Shown here in pieces: positions 1 to 11,189 of a DNA stretch of 64,000 nucleotides. The notes below the pieces were generated by a model that did no database searches, was not told the origin of the DNA, and saw only the letters and a list, made by a program, of their open reading frames with translations. Source of the stretch: Megaleporinus macrocephalus. Taxonomy: Eukaryota > Chordata > Actinopteri > Characiformes > Anostomidae. The number at the start of each line of letters is the position of its first letter. The stretch's first letter is position 1. The DNA lies in assembly GCA_021613375.1 (NCBI GenBank), contig CM038720.1, positions 43,916,189 through 43,980,188 of the forward strand, written 5' to 3'. Position numbers and translations under genes: made by a program.

Positions 1-1008
1 TTTTATTTGGGAATAGGCTCGAGAGGCACGACCTGGCTGCATATCTCAATTCCAGAGCCCTGAAATCCACAGAGCTAGCTCGTGGTGTATTATCTCGGTG
101 TATTAATGGACTCTGATCTCAGTTTTAGAAGTCATGTTAAAGCCATTACCAAATCAGCATTTTATTATCTTAAAAACATCAACAGGATTAGAGATCTTCT
201 GTATAAACCAGACCTGGAGAAACTCATCCATGCCTTTGTTTCCAGCAGGATGGGTTACTGTAATGTTCTCTTAACTGGACTTCCAAAAAAGACCATTAAA
301 CAGCTTCAGCTAATTCAGAATGCAGCCGCCAGAGTTCTCACTAGGAGCAAAAGAAGGGACACATCTCCCCCATTCTTAAATCCTTACTCTGGATACCAGT
401 CTGTTACAGAATAGACTTCAAGGTCCTGTTACTGGTTTATAAATGTCTAAATAGCATATCTGTGTGATCTAGTACAGCAATATGAGCCGAGCAGATCTCT
501 TAGATCGTTAGGAAGTAGTCAGTTAGTCCTTCCTAAGGTAAAGACTAAACATGGGGAAGCAGCGTTTAGTTACTGAGCTGCTGTTAAATGGAATCAGTTG
601 AGCGAGAGTATTAGAAGAGCCCCAACACTGGACACCTTTAAACCCAGACTGAACACATTTCTGTTTGAGCAGCTCAGTTTAAACTCTTACTCTTACTGAA
701 CTCTAAGTTTTTAATTTTAAACCTCTTTCTTCATTTTTTATGTTTCATTTTCTTTCTTGTAAACATTTTATCAGCACACAGTCCAACAGCACTTTTAAAC
801 CTTATTCTTATTTCCTACTTCTAGCTTGCTATAACCATCTGAGTACTACACTCAAGAAAAACAGCCTCAGTGTATTTATTTCTTTTAAATGATTTTTTTT
901 AATGCTTTGTTTCTTATTTCTTTATTTCTGTAAAGCACTTTGAGTTGCCACTGTGCATGAAAGGTGCTATACAAATAAACTTGCCTTGCCTTGCCTTGCC
1001 TTGCCTTA
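1..1008 (+). mobile_element. L2-like LINE, 3' end (truncated by window edge)
   Basis: This is the 3' part of an L2/CR1-type non-LTR retrotransposon. It contains the C-terminal region of a reverse transcriptase (82-414), a degraded stretch at about 360-660 that still resembles the LINE C-terminus in shifted frames, and a 3' untranslated region. The end is diagnostic of the group: an AAAGCACTTTGAG-type segment, a TACAAATAAA stretch and then a short tandem tail of TTGCC units at 981-1007. The 5' part lies outside the window or was never copied. Its tail differs from the TTGAC tails of the copies at 8.9 and 58.2 kb, so it belongs to a different subfamily. Confidence 0.85.
82..414 (+). pseudogene. 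LINE reverse transcriptase C-terminal fragment
   Basis: The 110-codon open frame contains the post-catalytic RT region of L2-like elements: LGVLMDSDLSFRSHV near residues 5-19, the thumb-like helix block ending in LIHAFVSSRMGYCN (about 48-61) and IQNAAARVL (about 79-87). The catalytic YADD motif lies upstream and is not in the window. The frame breaks near base 360, after which homology continues in another frame. It is a dead fragment with no host function implied. Confidence 0.8.
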
Positions 1009-2837
1009 TTGTGGAATGCAGTGTTATCTTCATGCCAGATGTAATCCAGCTATGATCCAGTTATGATGACTTCAGCCACTAATTCAGCTTCAAAAGTTTT
1101 CTCATTGACTCTGATAATCAGAAATTTACTGTGTTTTGGGGTCAGTTGTTTTTTTGATTGTTGTTTTGTGTTTGTGTATATATCGCCTGCCCTTTCCGGG
1201 GGTATACAGTTAATGGAGGAAATCAGAGTGGAACTTATTTTTATACATTTGTCAGTTCGATGACTTTTATTCTGCCCTGTGGGATGTTCCAATTATTAAC
1301 GAATGGATTGATGGAAAACCACTAGTTTGGTTTGTTTTGAAGCGGACATTCTGAGGTGTGTTGCTGGCGTGTTGTTTTTTTTAAGCGTCTCTGTAAAGTG
1401 CCAATATGCATCGCAACAACGCAGAAGTTGTGGCTACGCTAGGGGGCGTGCTACTTTTTGGAATAACATTTCTTTGTTTTTTCATTTTAAATACTCCTAC
1501 ATTTCAGACTATAGTAGCTTACGTAATTACACAATTCAAAAATGTAAAATAATGGCATATCTGAACAGTGCAGGCTGTAAATAAAAACGGATGACATATG
1601 GGATTGTCTCACATAAATACTGTAAATACTTGTAATTGGAATTAACCAAAATACAAACACAATTACACCCAATTGTCATATCAGTGGAATCATAATAAAA
1701 AACATGTGTATATGGTTTATCTTTGTCTAATGGTGGTTTGATGATTTGAAACATTAAAGTGTCACATGTATGAAGAAAGAGAAGAAAATGAAAAAGGGAT
1801 GAATGTTTTTACACTGACTATTACAACTTCTGTTCAAGCCATCAATGTCAAACATCCCAAACGTGACAAAACAAATGTTCCACCATAGTGAAATAAACAC
1901 TTGTTCATAGTTTCACATCACAGTTGATTTCTCGTGTACAGAGAACTCAGGAAACGAGTGTAAGAGCATTTTTTTTCTTGTGCTTTGACTTTTGCCCAGA
2001 GGTCCTCTAATTACATTTGTGGTTTTTGTGTGGCTCATCATGTGCCTATGAAACTACTGAACTACTAAGTATACTTCTTAACTTCTATTTCCTCCACACT
2101 TGAAGACATCTTCCTCCTAGCCTTCATTGTCTTTCTCAGATGTTCCAAATTAACATCACTTTCAGTCTCATCCAATTCTTCCATTTACCTGCTTCTGTCA
2201 TACCTTTCTGTCCTCTATTGAAATACTTGAATATTTAAGAGAGCTGCTTTTGAGGGCCCTGAAGCAAACATCTTCATCAATTCTTGGTCACCTCCTGTAC
2301 TGGCTGCAAAGTGCAGTCGCCATGCTGGGAGTTTTTGGTATTTTCACAAAAGATTCAGGCCAAAAGTCTTCCAAAGACACACTGCTTGAGTTAAATACTC
2401 AAAACAGAACTGGTTTAACAGACTTTGCTCAAGTAAAATAAAATAAATCAGTGACTGATGCAGAAGCACCACAATACACTGGCTTTCTCAATCCTTCCAT
2501 CATGTGACCCCTCATTTTTATATTGTATTTGTTTAATTATAACACGTTAAAGAAAAAGTAATCAAACAGAAACCTACTGAAAGTAGTCAAATTACATTCA
2601 TTAAGTGATCTTTAGGGTATTTACCAACACCGGTAAATGGTTTCTGTGTTGACTAGGTGAAGTTTACCTGCCATTGACTAAATGCAAACTTATGTAAACA
2701 CACTGGTTTTCACAACATCACAAAAATTCTAAATGAACATGCTATGTTTCTTCAGCTTAATTTCTATATATGGATGGTGTAGACCATACAATGCCATACA
2801 GACAATACATTTACACACATTACATTTTTTTTAAACA
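1009..2837. other. Intergenic, no gene recognised
   Basis: This is AT-rich sequence with only short frames and no recognisable domain, tRNA-like fold or repeat family. The short open frames overlap on both strands and look like chance. Confidence 0.5.
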
Positions 2838-3003
2838 ACCGGAATTGTTGTGTTAAAACAGAGTTAAGTATTTTACTGTTTGGATGTATGTATGTTGTAG
2901 GAGTAATAATATAAACACTACAGATTGGTAGTGCAGATTTTCATAGCTTAGACTCGATCAGCACAATGTGAGGTCTTACATAGAGCATAACCAATACAAA
3001 CAG
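2838..3003 (-). pseudogene. Odorant receptor fragment (group A, TM6-TM7 region)
   Basis: The stretch aligns by eye with the part of the group A receptors at about 4170-4350 and 12440-12640 that encodes the third extracellular loop and TM6. Shared blocks include GGATGTATGTATGTTGTA, ATTGGTAG and TTTTCATAGCTT. Relative to the intact genes about 30 bp are missing between ATTGGTAG and TGCAGATTTTCATAG, and substitutions break the frame. Nothing receptor-like was seen on either side, so this is an isolated relic. It lies on the same strand as, and downstream of, the receptor at 4027-5019. Confidence 0.7.
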
Positions 3004-4026
3004 AAATATTGAAAATTTGACAATAACGCTTGCTGACTTTCATATTGCAGATCATCGGCCTCTGACAGTGTTGTAACCGTGTCATCAGACCACTTCTCTC
3101 TGTTGCAGGTCATCTCTCTGTGAGCTAATTGGCCGTAGTCTACTTTCGTTAGAGTAAGAAGAATGGCTTTGCATGCAGTTCCACAGGCTGCACTGATCTT
3201 CAGATACAAGATATATGATATTATTTTCTGTATTTTTTTCTGATTTGTGAGTGGTTTTATTTACCAAACACAATCATTCATGTGTTTTTTTCATGTGTCT
3301 AACCTCTATTAACAACTTACTATTAAACAGGATATTGTGGCTACTGTGCCTTTACGACTGCTGTAGGTTGAATCGGTTGAAATATTACCATATTGGGTTT
3401 AATACATTCACACAGACACCAAAATCGAAATGGGATATTTGTGTGACTTTATTTTCATGCTTGGATTGTATGGAGTGGAGACTGGTACTACATTTACTGT
3501 ACTCTGCTGGAGCCATAGCTGCTAACTCTCCTCTAGCACACCATCTCCAATGAGATCACCAATGAGATTGGTCATCCCTGGCAAACAATAACAAACCTGT
3601 AAATGATTTATATCACATAGGAGCAACTGACAGAGTAAAACATGCTATACAGAGCCTGAAGTCTTTTTTTTTTACTTTGAAAAAGAGCCTGGAGAAATAT
3701 ATATATATCAAGTTGGAAAAAAAACACTGTATACACTGTATGTGTTTCTTGCCCTTTCTTTGTTTATGTTTTGTCTATTTGTATCGACAGAACCAATAAC
3801 TATAGGGCAATCCTGAAGACCAACCATAAATTTTAAAGCAGCTTCATAAATAAATATTTTTTATCTATATTAAATGCTGTATACACTTATAAATGTTATG
3901 ATGTTCACTTCTAGTACATTACACTATTTTAGTAACAATAAAAAAATGATTGTAATGGAAGCCTAAAGGGAGGAATTCCAGTGAGTAAAAAAAATGCTAA
4001 TAGCCAAATTACTGACATTTATCTTC
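3004..4026. other. Intergenic 3' flank of receptor gene
   Basis: No gene is recognised. Short open frames on both strands at 2976-3553 have no family features. The stretch includes a T-run near 3665, a short AT repeat near 3700 and AT-rich sequence leading to the receptor stop codon. Confidence 0.4.
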
Positions 4027-5019
4027 TCAGTTCTTTGCAATACTTTTAACAGAATCTTCTATTGCAGAGTTCACCTTCATACGTGTGTAAAAAACTTTAA
4101 TAGCCTGTAATACCTCCTCTGTCTTCAGAGTATATATGATGGGGTTTAACATAGATGGAATTGTTTGTGTTAGGACTGAATTAATTATTCTAGCATTTGG
4201 ATGTAGATATGTTGTAAGAGCAGTAATATAAACACCAAAGATTGGTAGATAAAACAAGGCCACTAATATGAGGTGGGAAGTGCAAGTTTTCATAGCTTTG
4301 ATTCGGTTAGTACCATGTTTGATCTTAAGCAATGCAACACCAATACACACATATGAAATAGCTATTAGCAGCAGTGGAAGACAAAGTACAATAGAAACAT
4401 AAACATATGCCACCATGAAATTAGGAGAATTATCATTACAGGCTAGTCTGAAGATAGGGCCATTATCACAGAAATAACTGCCGACTATTGTTGATCTACA
4501 GAAGGACAGTCTGGTGACAAGAGCTACAAGGACAGTAACAAGAGTCACAGAGATGACCCACATAACACCAATAATCAGAGTCATTGTGGATTTGGTGACA
4601 ATAGCGTGATACCTCAGAGGAAAACATATAGCAATCACTCTGTCAAAGCACAAAGCAAGCAGACTGTAGGACTGCATGGTCATAAAAAGAAAACCAAAAA
4701 ACATGCTTGTCAGACAGTCTTCATAAGATATCCACTGGTTCTCACGCAGAAACATGTCTGCATACTTCGGAATAAGAGCAGAACTTCCACACAGATCAGA
4801 CAAGGCCAAATTAAAGACAGCGATATATTTTGCTGTGTGGAGAGTACGTGCCAGGTATATAGTACCCATTATAAAAGAATTACCTAAAACAGTAACAGCA
4901 TATACAAAACACAGAAACATATAATAATACTTCACATGTGGCATGTTGTACAATCCATTGATGTAAAATGCAGAGGGACGAACAAATGTAGCATTCTCAA
5001 GGGGCGCCGCAGTAGTCAT
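4027..5019 (-). CDS. Odorant receptor, group A (copy A1)
   Basis: This predicts a seven-transmembrane odorant receptor of 330 residues, expected in the plasma membrane and cilia of olfactory neurons and coupled to a G protein. An N-glycosylation site (NAT) lies at residues 9-11. TM1 carries the GN pair at 46-47, a conserved Cys is at 102, and DRVIAICFPLRY (126-137) ends TM3. EC2 has Cys 174, 184 and 194. KTCTSHL starts TM6 (244-250) and PSMLNPIIY lies in TM7 (288-296). The frame is open 17 codons further upstream, but a splice acceptor at 5034-5035 precedes this ATG, so 5019 is the better start. It is close to copy A2 throughout. Ligand unknown. Confidence 0.93.
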   Translation of the reverse strand: MTTAAPLENATFVRPSAFYINGLYNMPHVKYYYMFLCFVYAVTVLGNSFIMGTIYLARTLHTAKYIAVFNLALSDLCGSSALIPKYADMFLRENQWISYEDCLTSMFFGFLFMTMQSYSLLALCFDRVIAICFPLRYHAIVTKSTMTLIIGVMWVISVTLVTVLVALVTRLSFCRSTIVGSYFCDNGPIFRLACNDNSPNFMVAYVYVSIVLCLPLLLIAISYVCIGVALLKIKHGTNRIKAMKTCTSHLILVALFYLPIFGVYITALTTYLHPNARIINSVLTQTIPSMLNPIIYTLKTEEVLQAIKVFYTRMKVNSAIEDSVKSIAKN

Positions 5020-5033
5020 GTCAGGAGACTGGC

Positions 5034-5294
5034 CTTCAATAAAAGAAAAAACAATTATCTCTTTAATCACTTCATCACATTATACATCATCAAAACATGA
5101 ATACAAATAAAAATGATTAAAAGAATCTGTGACATAAAAACATCAACAGTAAATGATAATCTCTGTAAAACTAATCAAACATGTGAAATAACAGTACAGA
5201 ATGCTAACAACAGTTTCTCAGTAGTTTGATATAAAACCTTGTGCAGCAGGACAAAACCATTTAGAGCAGAAATTCAGAGAAGATCAAATTTATA
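5034..5294 (-). promoter_or_regulatory. Promoter, non-coding exon 1 and 5' intron of receptor A1
   Basis: A TATAAAT box (5288-5294, minus strand) lies 56 bp before a likely splice donor (AAG/GT, GT at 5237-5236). The matching acceptor AG is at 5035-5034, 14 nt before the ATG, after a T-rich tract. The block TGTCCTGCTGC just before the donor is shared with receptor A2, which supports a common exon 1. The intron would be about 204 bp. Transcript evidence is not available. Confidence 0.6.
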
Positions 5295-5552
5295 AATGCC
5301 CTATATTAACGTCATCCCTGAAAGCACACCTCCAGAAAATCCCCCACAAACCTCTGTAGACAAGGCTGTGTGCTAACCCGGAATACATTTGCAGTGATTT
5401 AAAAATGCAATAATGGATTGTCTGATCATTTAAAGATCACATAATAAATCACTGTGAAATTATGATTGCGGTGTCTGCAGTGTAACAGACTTCTGGCAGG
5501 AAGGCACCCAGTCATGAACTGAAGGCTCGCATAGAATGCCCCCTAGACATCC

Positions 5553-5590
5553 AAGTTGGGTCGACAGAAATGGATCTGTCGACCCAACTT
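5553..5590. repeat. Perfect 16-bp inverted repeat (hairpin)
   Basis: The arms AAGTTGGGTCGACAGA (5553-5568) and its exact reverse complement (5575-5590) are separated by a 6-nt loop. The hairpin lies between the receptor A1 promoter and the first ORF of the LINE that follows. It could be part of the LINE 5' UTR or the relic of a small inverted element. Confidence 0.85.
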
Positions 5591-5984
5591 TCAGTACCAG
5601 AACTCCGCCTGAAGAGCTAACAAATTAGCTGATTGCTAACCTCGTCAAATCTCATACAATGTTTTCTCTTTTTTTCTCCCTCTTTCTCAGAGCAAGCACC
5701 ATGATGTCCTCAGAACAACCTGCTCTCCAGTTGCTGACCACAGAGCTGATACAGCTGGACCAGCCCTCCTGCAGAAACAGAACCAGCTCCTTAGGCAAAA
5801 CTTAAGACCTCCCAGGAAGGTTCACTATCGGCTGTAACTCCGGCCTTGCCCATACGCACACCGGGAGACCCCAGATACACACAAGCCCCACATGGAGTTT
5901 GGGAACGCCAATGCCACCAAAGGCCCAGCAGGCCCTCACCACACTCCCAAGCTGACCTTCAGCGACCTAGGCATGTTCTAGACT

Positions 5985-6272
5985 ATGAAGCGCAATGCTT
6001 TTGGGAACATGGTCATTCACATAGGGACCAATGATGTCTCAGCCCGGCGTAGCAAGGTTCTGAAGGAGCACTACTGTTCGCTGCTAGACACCACAAGGAG
6101 AGGATCCAAATGGTTCAGCAGGCTCTACGCACTGCAGTCCTGGCTCCATGGCTGGTGTGCTGTTAACGGCCTAGGCTACGTGGACAACTGGTCTTTGTTC
6201 TCGAAGCAGTCAGCGCTGTACCGGACAGATGGCCTACACCCTAGTATTCTTGGAGCATCTGTCCTTAGTTAA
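5985..6272 (+). pseudogene. LINE ORF1 SGNH-hydrolase (esterase) domain fragment
   Basis: The frame encodes the SGNH/GDSL-like esterase fold found in ORF1 of CR1/L2-type fish LINEs. VIHIGTNDVS (about residues 9-18) corresponds to the GxND block, and YRTDGLHPSILG (about 80-91) carries the catalytic Asp-x-x-His pair. The N-terminal GDS block with the nucleophile is not in frame, so the enzyme is incomplete. A related domain occurs at 22920-23387 in another LINE. Confidence 0.75.
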
Positions 6273-6289
6273 TATAAATATCAGACCCA

Positions 6290-6607
6290 GTGTTTAACTG
6301 CAGCATCTCTGAACTAAGGTTTGTTAGTATTTATAGACCACCAGGACCTTATTCTAAATTCTTAAAAGAATTCAGTGACTTTGTTGCAGATCTAGCAGTG
6401 AGCACTGATACAGTAATAATTGCAGGAGATTTTAATATTCACTTTGAGAAATCAGCAGATCCATTAAAAAGGCTTTCTCATCTATCTTCTCAGAGAGGCC
6501 TCACTCAGAGTGTAATAGGACCTACACATTCCTGTAATCACACACTAGATCTAGTTTTGACTCTGGGTGTTGACATACATGATCTAACTGTTCTTACAGA
6601 ACAGTAG
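6290..6607 (+). pseudogene. LINE endonuclease domain fragment
   Basis: This is part of the apurinic/apyrimidinic-type endonuclease of an L2-like LINE. It contains FVSIYRPPGPYS (about residues 11-22), IIAGDFNIHF (about 43-52) with the conserved Asp/Asn pair, and PTHSCNHTLDLVLTLG (about 78-93). The last motif matters because it is the apparent source of the 45-bp minisatellite at 30231-31220. The frame ends early at 6605, before the SDH catalytic motif. Confidence 0.8.
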
Positions 6608-7318
6608 TAGTTCAGTAGTTCACTAACTTCAGTAGTTTCAGATCATTACCGTATTTCATATGAACTGAGTCTCAGTGAACAGGTATGTATATCACCTGCA
6701 ACTGCATGAAGCGTTCAATAACACCAAATACAGCTCAGCACTTTATTGAAGTCCTTCTGGATTTATCAACCATAACTTTTCCCTCATCAGACCCAACAGA
6801 TTACTAAGATGGAGGTATTTCACTCTGCTTGGAAGGACAGCCTTAGCAGTTACAGAAAGGCACTTATTAAAACATGCTCAGCATACCTGTCCACACTCAT
6901 CAACACACACTCAGCATACCTGTCCTCACTCATCGAACACAACAAAAACAATCCTAGAGTTTTATTTAGCACAATCACAAAACTTACCAAAAACCAGGAA
7001 CTGAACCTTAAATACCTGCCAACCACAGCAGCAATGATTTCATGAACTTTTTCAATAACAAAATCGAGAATATTAGACAAAAAGTTCTACCAAAACGAGT
7101 AACCTATCCTTCATCTGTTCCTATCTACATAAGAACAACTTGTTTGAAAAATTCCAATCTGGTTTTAGGCCACTCCACAGCACAGAGACAGCTTTAGTTA
7201 AGATAACAAATGATCTTCTTGCCTCTGATCAGGGCCACGTATCTCTACTGGTGTTACTCCATCTAAGTGCAGCTTTTGACACTATAGATCAGATATTCTC
7301 TCAGACAGATTAGAAAAT

Positions 7319-8068
7319 ATGGTTGGAATCACAGGAACATCCTGGTTCACATCTTACCTTAGTGATCGCTTTCAGTTTGTAAAGATAAATAATGTATCGT
7401 CTAACACTACAAAAGTGAAATATGGAGCTCCACAAGGTTCTGTTTTAGGTCCTCTACTATTTACATTATATATGTTACCATTAGGCTCAGTTATAAATAG
7501 ACATGGAATCAGTTTCCACTGTTATGCTGATGACACACAGCTGTACATTTCAGCCAAACCAGAAGATAAATCCAGATTAAATAAGATAGAAGATTGTGTA
7601 AGAGATATTAGACTTTGGATGCTACAGAACTTCCCTCTTTTGAACCCTGACAAAATGGAAGTTCTCCTTCTCGGCCCAAAGGCTGCTTGGATTAAATGTT
7701 CAGATTTAATGTTAAATCTTGCTGACTTGTCTGTAGTTCCTGGTTCAGTAGCCAAAAATCTTCGTGTAACAATTGACTCAGATCTGACATTTAATCAACA
7801 CATAGGTAATATTACAAGAACAGCGTTTCTTCACCTGCGAAACATTTCAAGGTTAAGAAATGCGTTATCTATGTCTGATGCTGAAAAGTTAGTGCATGTC
7901 TTTATAACCTCAAGGCTAGATTACTGTAATGCATTATTGTCAGGATGCTCCAGCAGGAACCAGAATAAACTTCAGTTAGTTCAGAACGCTGCAGCTAGAG
8001 TACTAACTAAAACCAGGAAATTCAATCACATCAGTCCAGTTTTATCAGCTACTCTGGCTTCCTGTTAA
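7319..8068 (+). pseudogene. LINE reverse transcriptase fragment
   Basis: The 249-codon frame covers the palm and C-terminal part of an L2-like RT. GAPQGSVLGPLLFTLYML is motif B, CYADDTQLYIS the catalytic motif C, and NPDKMEVLLLG and DYCNALL the downstream blocks. Motif A (LSAAFDTID in the sister copy) survives only in another frame near 7265-7285. The copy at 56059-56829 is very similar. Not expected to be active. Confidence 0.9.
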
Positions 8069-8220
8069 ATTCCGTATCCACTATAAAATTCTATTATTGA
8101 CGTATAAAGCCCTGCACCGGAGTACCTGCAAGATCTAATTTCCTATTATGAACCGCCACGTTCACTCAGATCACAGGTTGCTGGTTTTCTAATAGTTCCA
8201 AAAATTCAGAAGGCTACAAT

Positions 8221-8237
8221 GGGGGGGGGGGGGGGGG
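8221..8237 (+). repeat. Poly-G run (17 G) in LINE 3' region
   Basis: Seventeen consecutive G residues sit where the sister LINE copy has six G (57303-57308). The flanks (AATTCAGAAG... and GAGCTTTTTCC) match between the copies, so this is an expansion of a short G run rather than an inserted sequence. Confidence 0.9.
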
Positions 8238-8923
8238 AGCTTTTTCCTACAAGCTCTTCCAGTTAATGTTCGGGACTCTGACACAGTCTCAGTATTTAAG
8301 TTTAGACTGAAAAAATACTGGTTTAGTAGCTTTTGGTAATTAATCTTCTCTTTAAGATAAAGGCAGGAGATCTGGGGGTTCATGGACACAGAGGTTTATG
8401 GTAAACTGAGATGTTGGTTTTCTCTTTACTCTTTCTGAGATCGCCCTCCTGTCCTGCCGAATACTGCTGGAGGACCGACCATCAGGGCCACCTCGTCACC
8501 TGGCACCAACCATTTCTCCTCTCCATTCTTGCCATCTGCTACACCCTTGACTCGTCATGTACACTGTGTCATCCAGATGTACCAGCATTAAGATAAGATG
8601 AAACTATTTTCAGCTCACTCACACTTTCCACAAGGGTGAGTCAGAGACTGCCTCTACCTGTGCAGTTTCTAAAGCTTTTAGCATTCAGACTCAGATTCTC
8701 TTTGATCTTGAATTTATCTTATTAATGTGTGACCAGAGGAGGAAGGGTCACCCATGAGTCTTGGTTCCTCCCAAGGTTTCTTCCTCCAGTTTGAGGGAGT
8801 TTTTCCTTGCTACTGTCACCTCACAGGGGGGATACATGTTGTGACTTCATGTTTTCAAATTCCTGTAAAGCTGCATAAATGTAAAAAGTGCTATAAAAAT
8901 AAACTTGACTTGACAGACTTGAC

Positions 8924-9439
8924 TAATTGTAGTTTTATATAGAGACATTTTGAGTCGGTAGTAGGGTAGATGTGTTACACCACACACTCACCACACAGTG
9001 GGAAGTGTTTACTACAACAACTGAAGTGTTCATACTTCTGACTGAAGTTACTTTATATTTGATGCAATATAAAATGGCACAAGGGTATGCATACCAAACT
9101 CACACAATTACAACACCTCTGTGTGTGCCCCTATACATTTTTGTAACTTGCAACAGTGGAAGCACGAACTATAAATGTTAACGTATTTATTCAGGTTTGC
9201 GGCATCTGCAGACTGTTACTGTACACTCTGCTGTAAAGTATAACTCAGTCCTAAGCTGGAAAACTACAAAGTGTGGTCACTGCACTTTTCAAATCACAGT
9301 AATCGGGCACAGTTTGAGTGATCACTAAAAACAATAATTGCTAATATTACCCATTGGGAATTTTACCATGGTTTACCATCAGCATTTCTCTAGGAAAACC
9401 TTTGTGATTTTAATATGGTTTTAACTTTATTTTGGTTTT
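8924..9439. other. Intergenic, no gene recognised
   Basis: No protein family or repeat is recognised. The short frames at 8972-9181 lack coding character. Confidence 0.4.
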
Positions 9440-9510
9440 GGAAAATCTGTAAAGCACCTTGAGTTTTATTAATGTATGAATGAAGCTGTACAAATAAAGA
9501 TTTCTAGATA
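9440..9510 (+). mobile_element. LINE 3' tail remnant
   Basis: The segment reads CTGTAAAGCACCTTGAG, then a spacer, then GCTGTACAAATAAAGATTT. It has the same layout as the 3' ends of the L2-like LINEs at 935-1008 and 58190-58257. No LINE coding sequence is recognised directly upstream. Confidence 0.5.
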
Positions 9511-9699
9511 TTTTTACTCTACATTAAGTATTACATATTACTTACACATGGACCAGATATGTAAAATGTTATAATTATAACTATTTTTGTTAGTACACCT
9601 TAAAGACAGATATACTGGCTGCATTGTATTGTTTTTTCCAGTGATCGACAGACAGCTGTCTTTACTTTTGGTAAATAAGTGCTTATAGAGGAATGAAGG

Positions 9700-10505
9700 A
9701 ATGTTCTTCATTCTTGTCCCAGGTGGGATTCTGGATCTTCTTTGCCTAATTTTTTGTTTCATGATGCTCCAAATGTTTTATTGGTAAAGGTCTGGACTGC
9801 AGGCAGGGCAGTTCAGCAGCCAAATTCTTCTTTTGTGCTGCTGTTGTGATGGATGTTGTGGATGTTGTTTACTGTCTTGCTGAAACATACAAGGTGCTCC
9901 CTGAAAGAGGCATGATCTGGATGGAGCAGATGTTGTTCTAAAACCTCTGTATACTGTTCAGCACTGATTCAGTCTTTCCAGATGTGTGAGCTATAGACAC
10001 TAATGTAACCCCAGAATCTGGCCTCTTTACTGCAAAGTTGTCTGATCACAAGCAGTTGTGTCTTGTTTCTTGAGCACAATGATTTCTCATGATTCTCTGA
10101 GTTGATGATACTACGTACTACAGTTGGGGAACATTTTTCTGAAACTGTTCCACAATTTTTAGAATTTTTAGTTTTTGCAGATGCAGATTTTTTTTGTGAA
10201 CCTCTGCCTATCTTTGCTTCTGACCGACTCCGCCTCTCTAGAATGCATTTTTTTCATACCTAGCCATGTAATTAATTTTATTTTTATACCTAGTCATATG
10301 CAAATTGCTCCTCCAGCTGTTTATTATTATCATTTACTTTTACGGGCTTTTGCTGCCATGCCCCAAGTTTTTTGAGATTTGTTGCTGCATCAAGTTCCAA
10401 ATGAGTTAAAATGTTAAAATGTCTCATTTTCAACATCTGATTTCTATTGTAAATAAAATGTGGTTTTATAAGATTTGCAAATAATTGCATTCTGTTTTTA
10501 TTTAC
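9700..10505 (-). mobile_element. Tc1-like DNA transposon remnant, internally deleted
   Basis: Read on the minus strand, about 9815-9700 encodes a decayed Tc1 transposase C-terminal region, including a block resembling the LPCLQSRP...IENIW catalytic segment. At about 10200-10240 lies the TTAGAGAGGC-GGAGT-type 5' region shared with the element at 46.3-46.95 kb. The 10430-10505 end carries a TTGCAAATAATTGCATTCTG motif typical of this Tc1 group's terminal region. The central transposase is missing or unrecognisable. Family assignment rests on recalled consensus features and not on a search. Confidence 0.65.
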
Positions 10506-11180
10506 ATTACTTTATAAACAAATCAATAAAATTTTGTTACATTTTCAACTCCAAACAAATAAATAGATTCTATTTTTATTTGCACATGTAACTTTTATTT
10601 TTAATTAAAAAATAGTAACTTAAATTTTATTTACTTCAACTTACAATATATTATTATACTTTATATATTTTGTATATTTTTCTTTTTGTTATCTTTATCT
10701 ATTGGTGAATGGAACAGCAAAGTAAGAATTTCATTGTACAGTGTAACTGTCTGTTTCTGCGGTGCATATGACAATAAAACTCTTGAATCTTGAATCTTAT
10801 TTAAAAACAAAACACTAGGAATAGTTATATAGGAATTAATGAGATTAAACTTTGCAAAGCTGTCTTGCAGCTTTATTTCTCTACAAGTTTGTTTAGACAA
10901 ATTTTGCAGACCTTGTGTTGTATTGTCACATAATGTAAGACCATTATTAAGGAAACATAACCATGATTTAAGCAACGGTTTGAAGCAATTACAGTAATAC
11001 ATTTTCTGAGAATAAATGCTGAAGCAGGTGGTGCCTCAGTTACACTTATACTTCTGAATGTAACTGTTGCATTTGATAATAAAAATTGTTCTGTTGGTCT
11101 TTCTAAAACGGTGTTGAACTACTTCTGAACATATTTATATGGCAGAGAGTATTTAGTAAGCATAGGTGCAGGTATCTCAT
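10506..11180. other. AT-rich spacer with a possible retroelement tail
   Basis: The stretch is very AT-rich. At about 10700-10800 there is a TTTCATTGTACAGTGTAACTG segment followed by ACAATAAAACTC and two copies of TTGAATC, which resembles a LINE 3' tail with a short tandem end. No coding sequence is recognised. Confidence 0.4.
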
Positions 11181-11189
11181 GATATTCCT

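Larger units (their letters stand above)
5640..8923 (+). mobile_element. L2-like LINE, decayed, with internal deletions
   Basis: This is a non-LTR retrotransposon with remains of both ORFs. An ORF1-like start lies near 5701 and leads to an SGNH-esterase domain (5985-6272). An apurinic-type endonuclease fragment (6290-6607), a linker fragment (6809-7045) and a reverse transcriptase (7319-8068) follow. The 3' UTR ends at 8923 with the AAATAAACTTGACTTGAC tail typical of the family. Frameshifts and stops separate all parts. Compared with the related copy at 55.5-58.3 kb, about 350 bp are missing near 7125. The left boundary is approximate. Confidence 0.85.

Noticed and set aside
4606..4887. Plus-strand frame opposite receptor A1 (and the similar one at 12885-13121)
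   Set aside because: These are antisense shadows of conserved receptor codons, kept open by paralog similarity.
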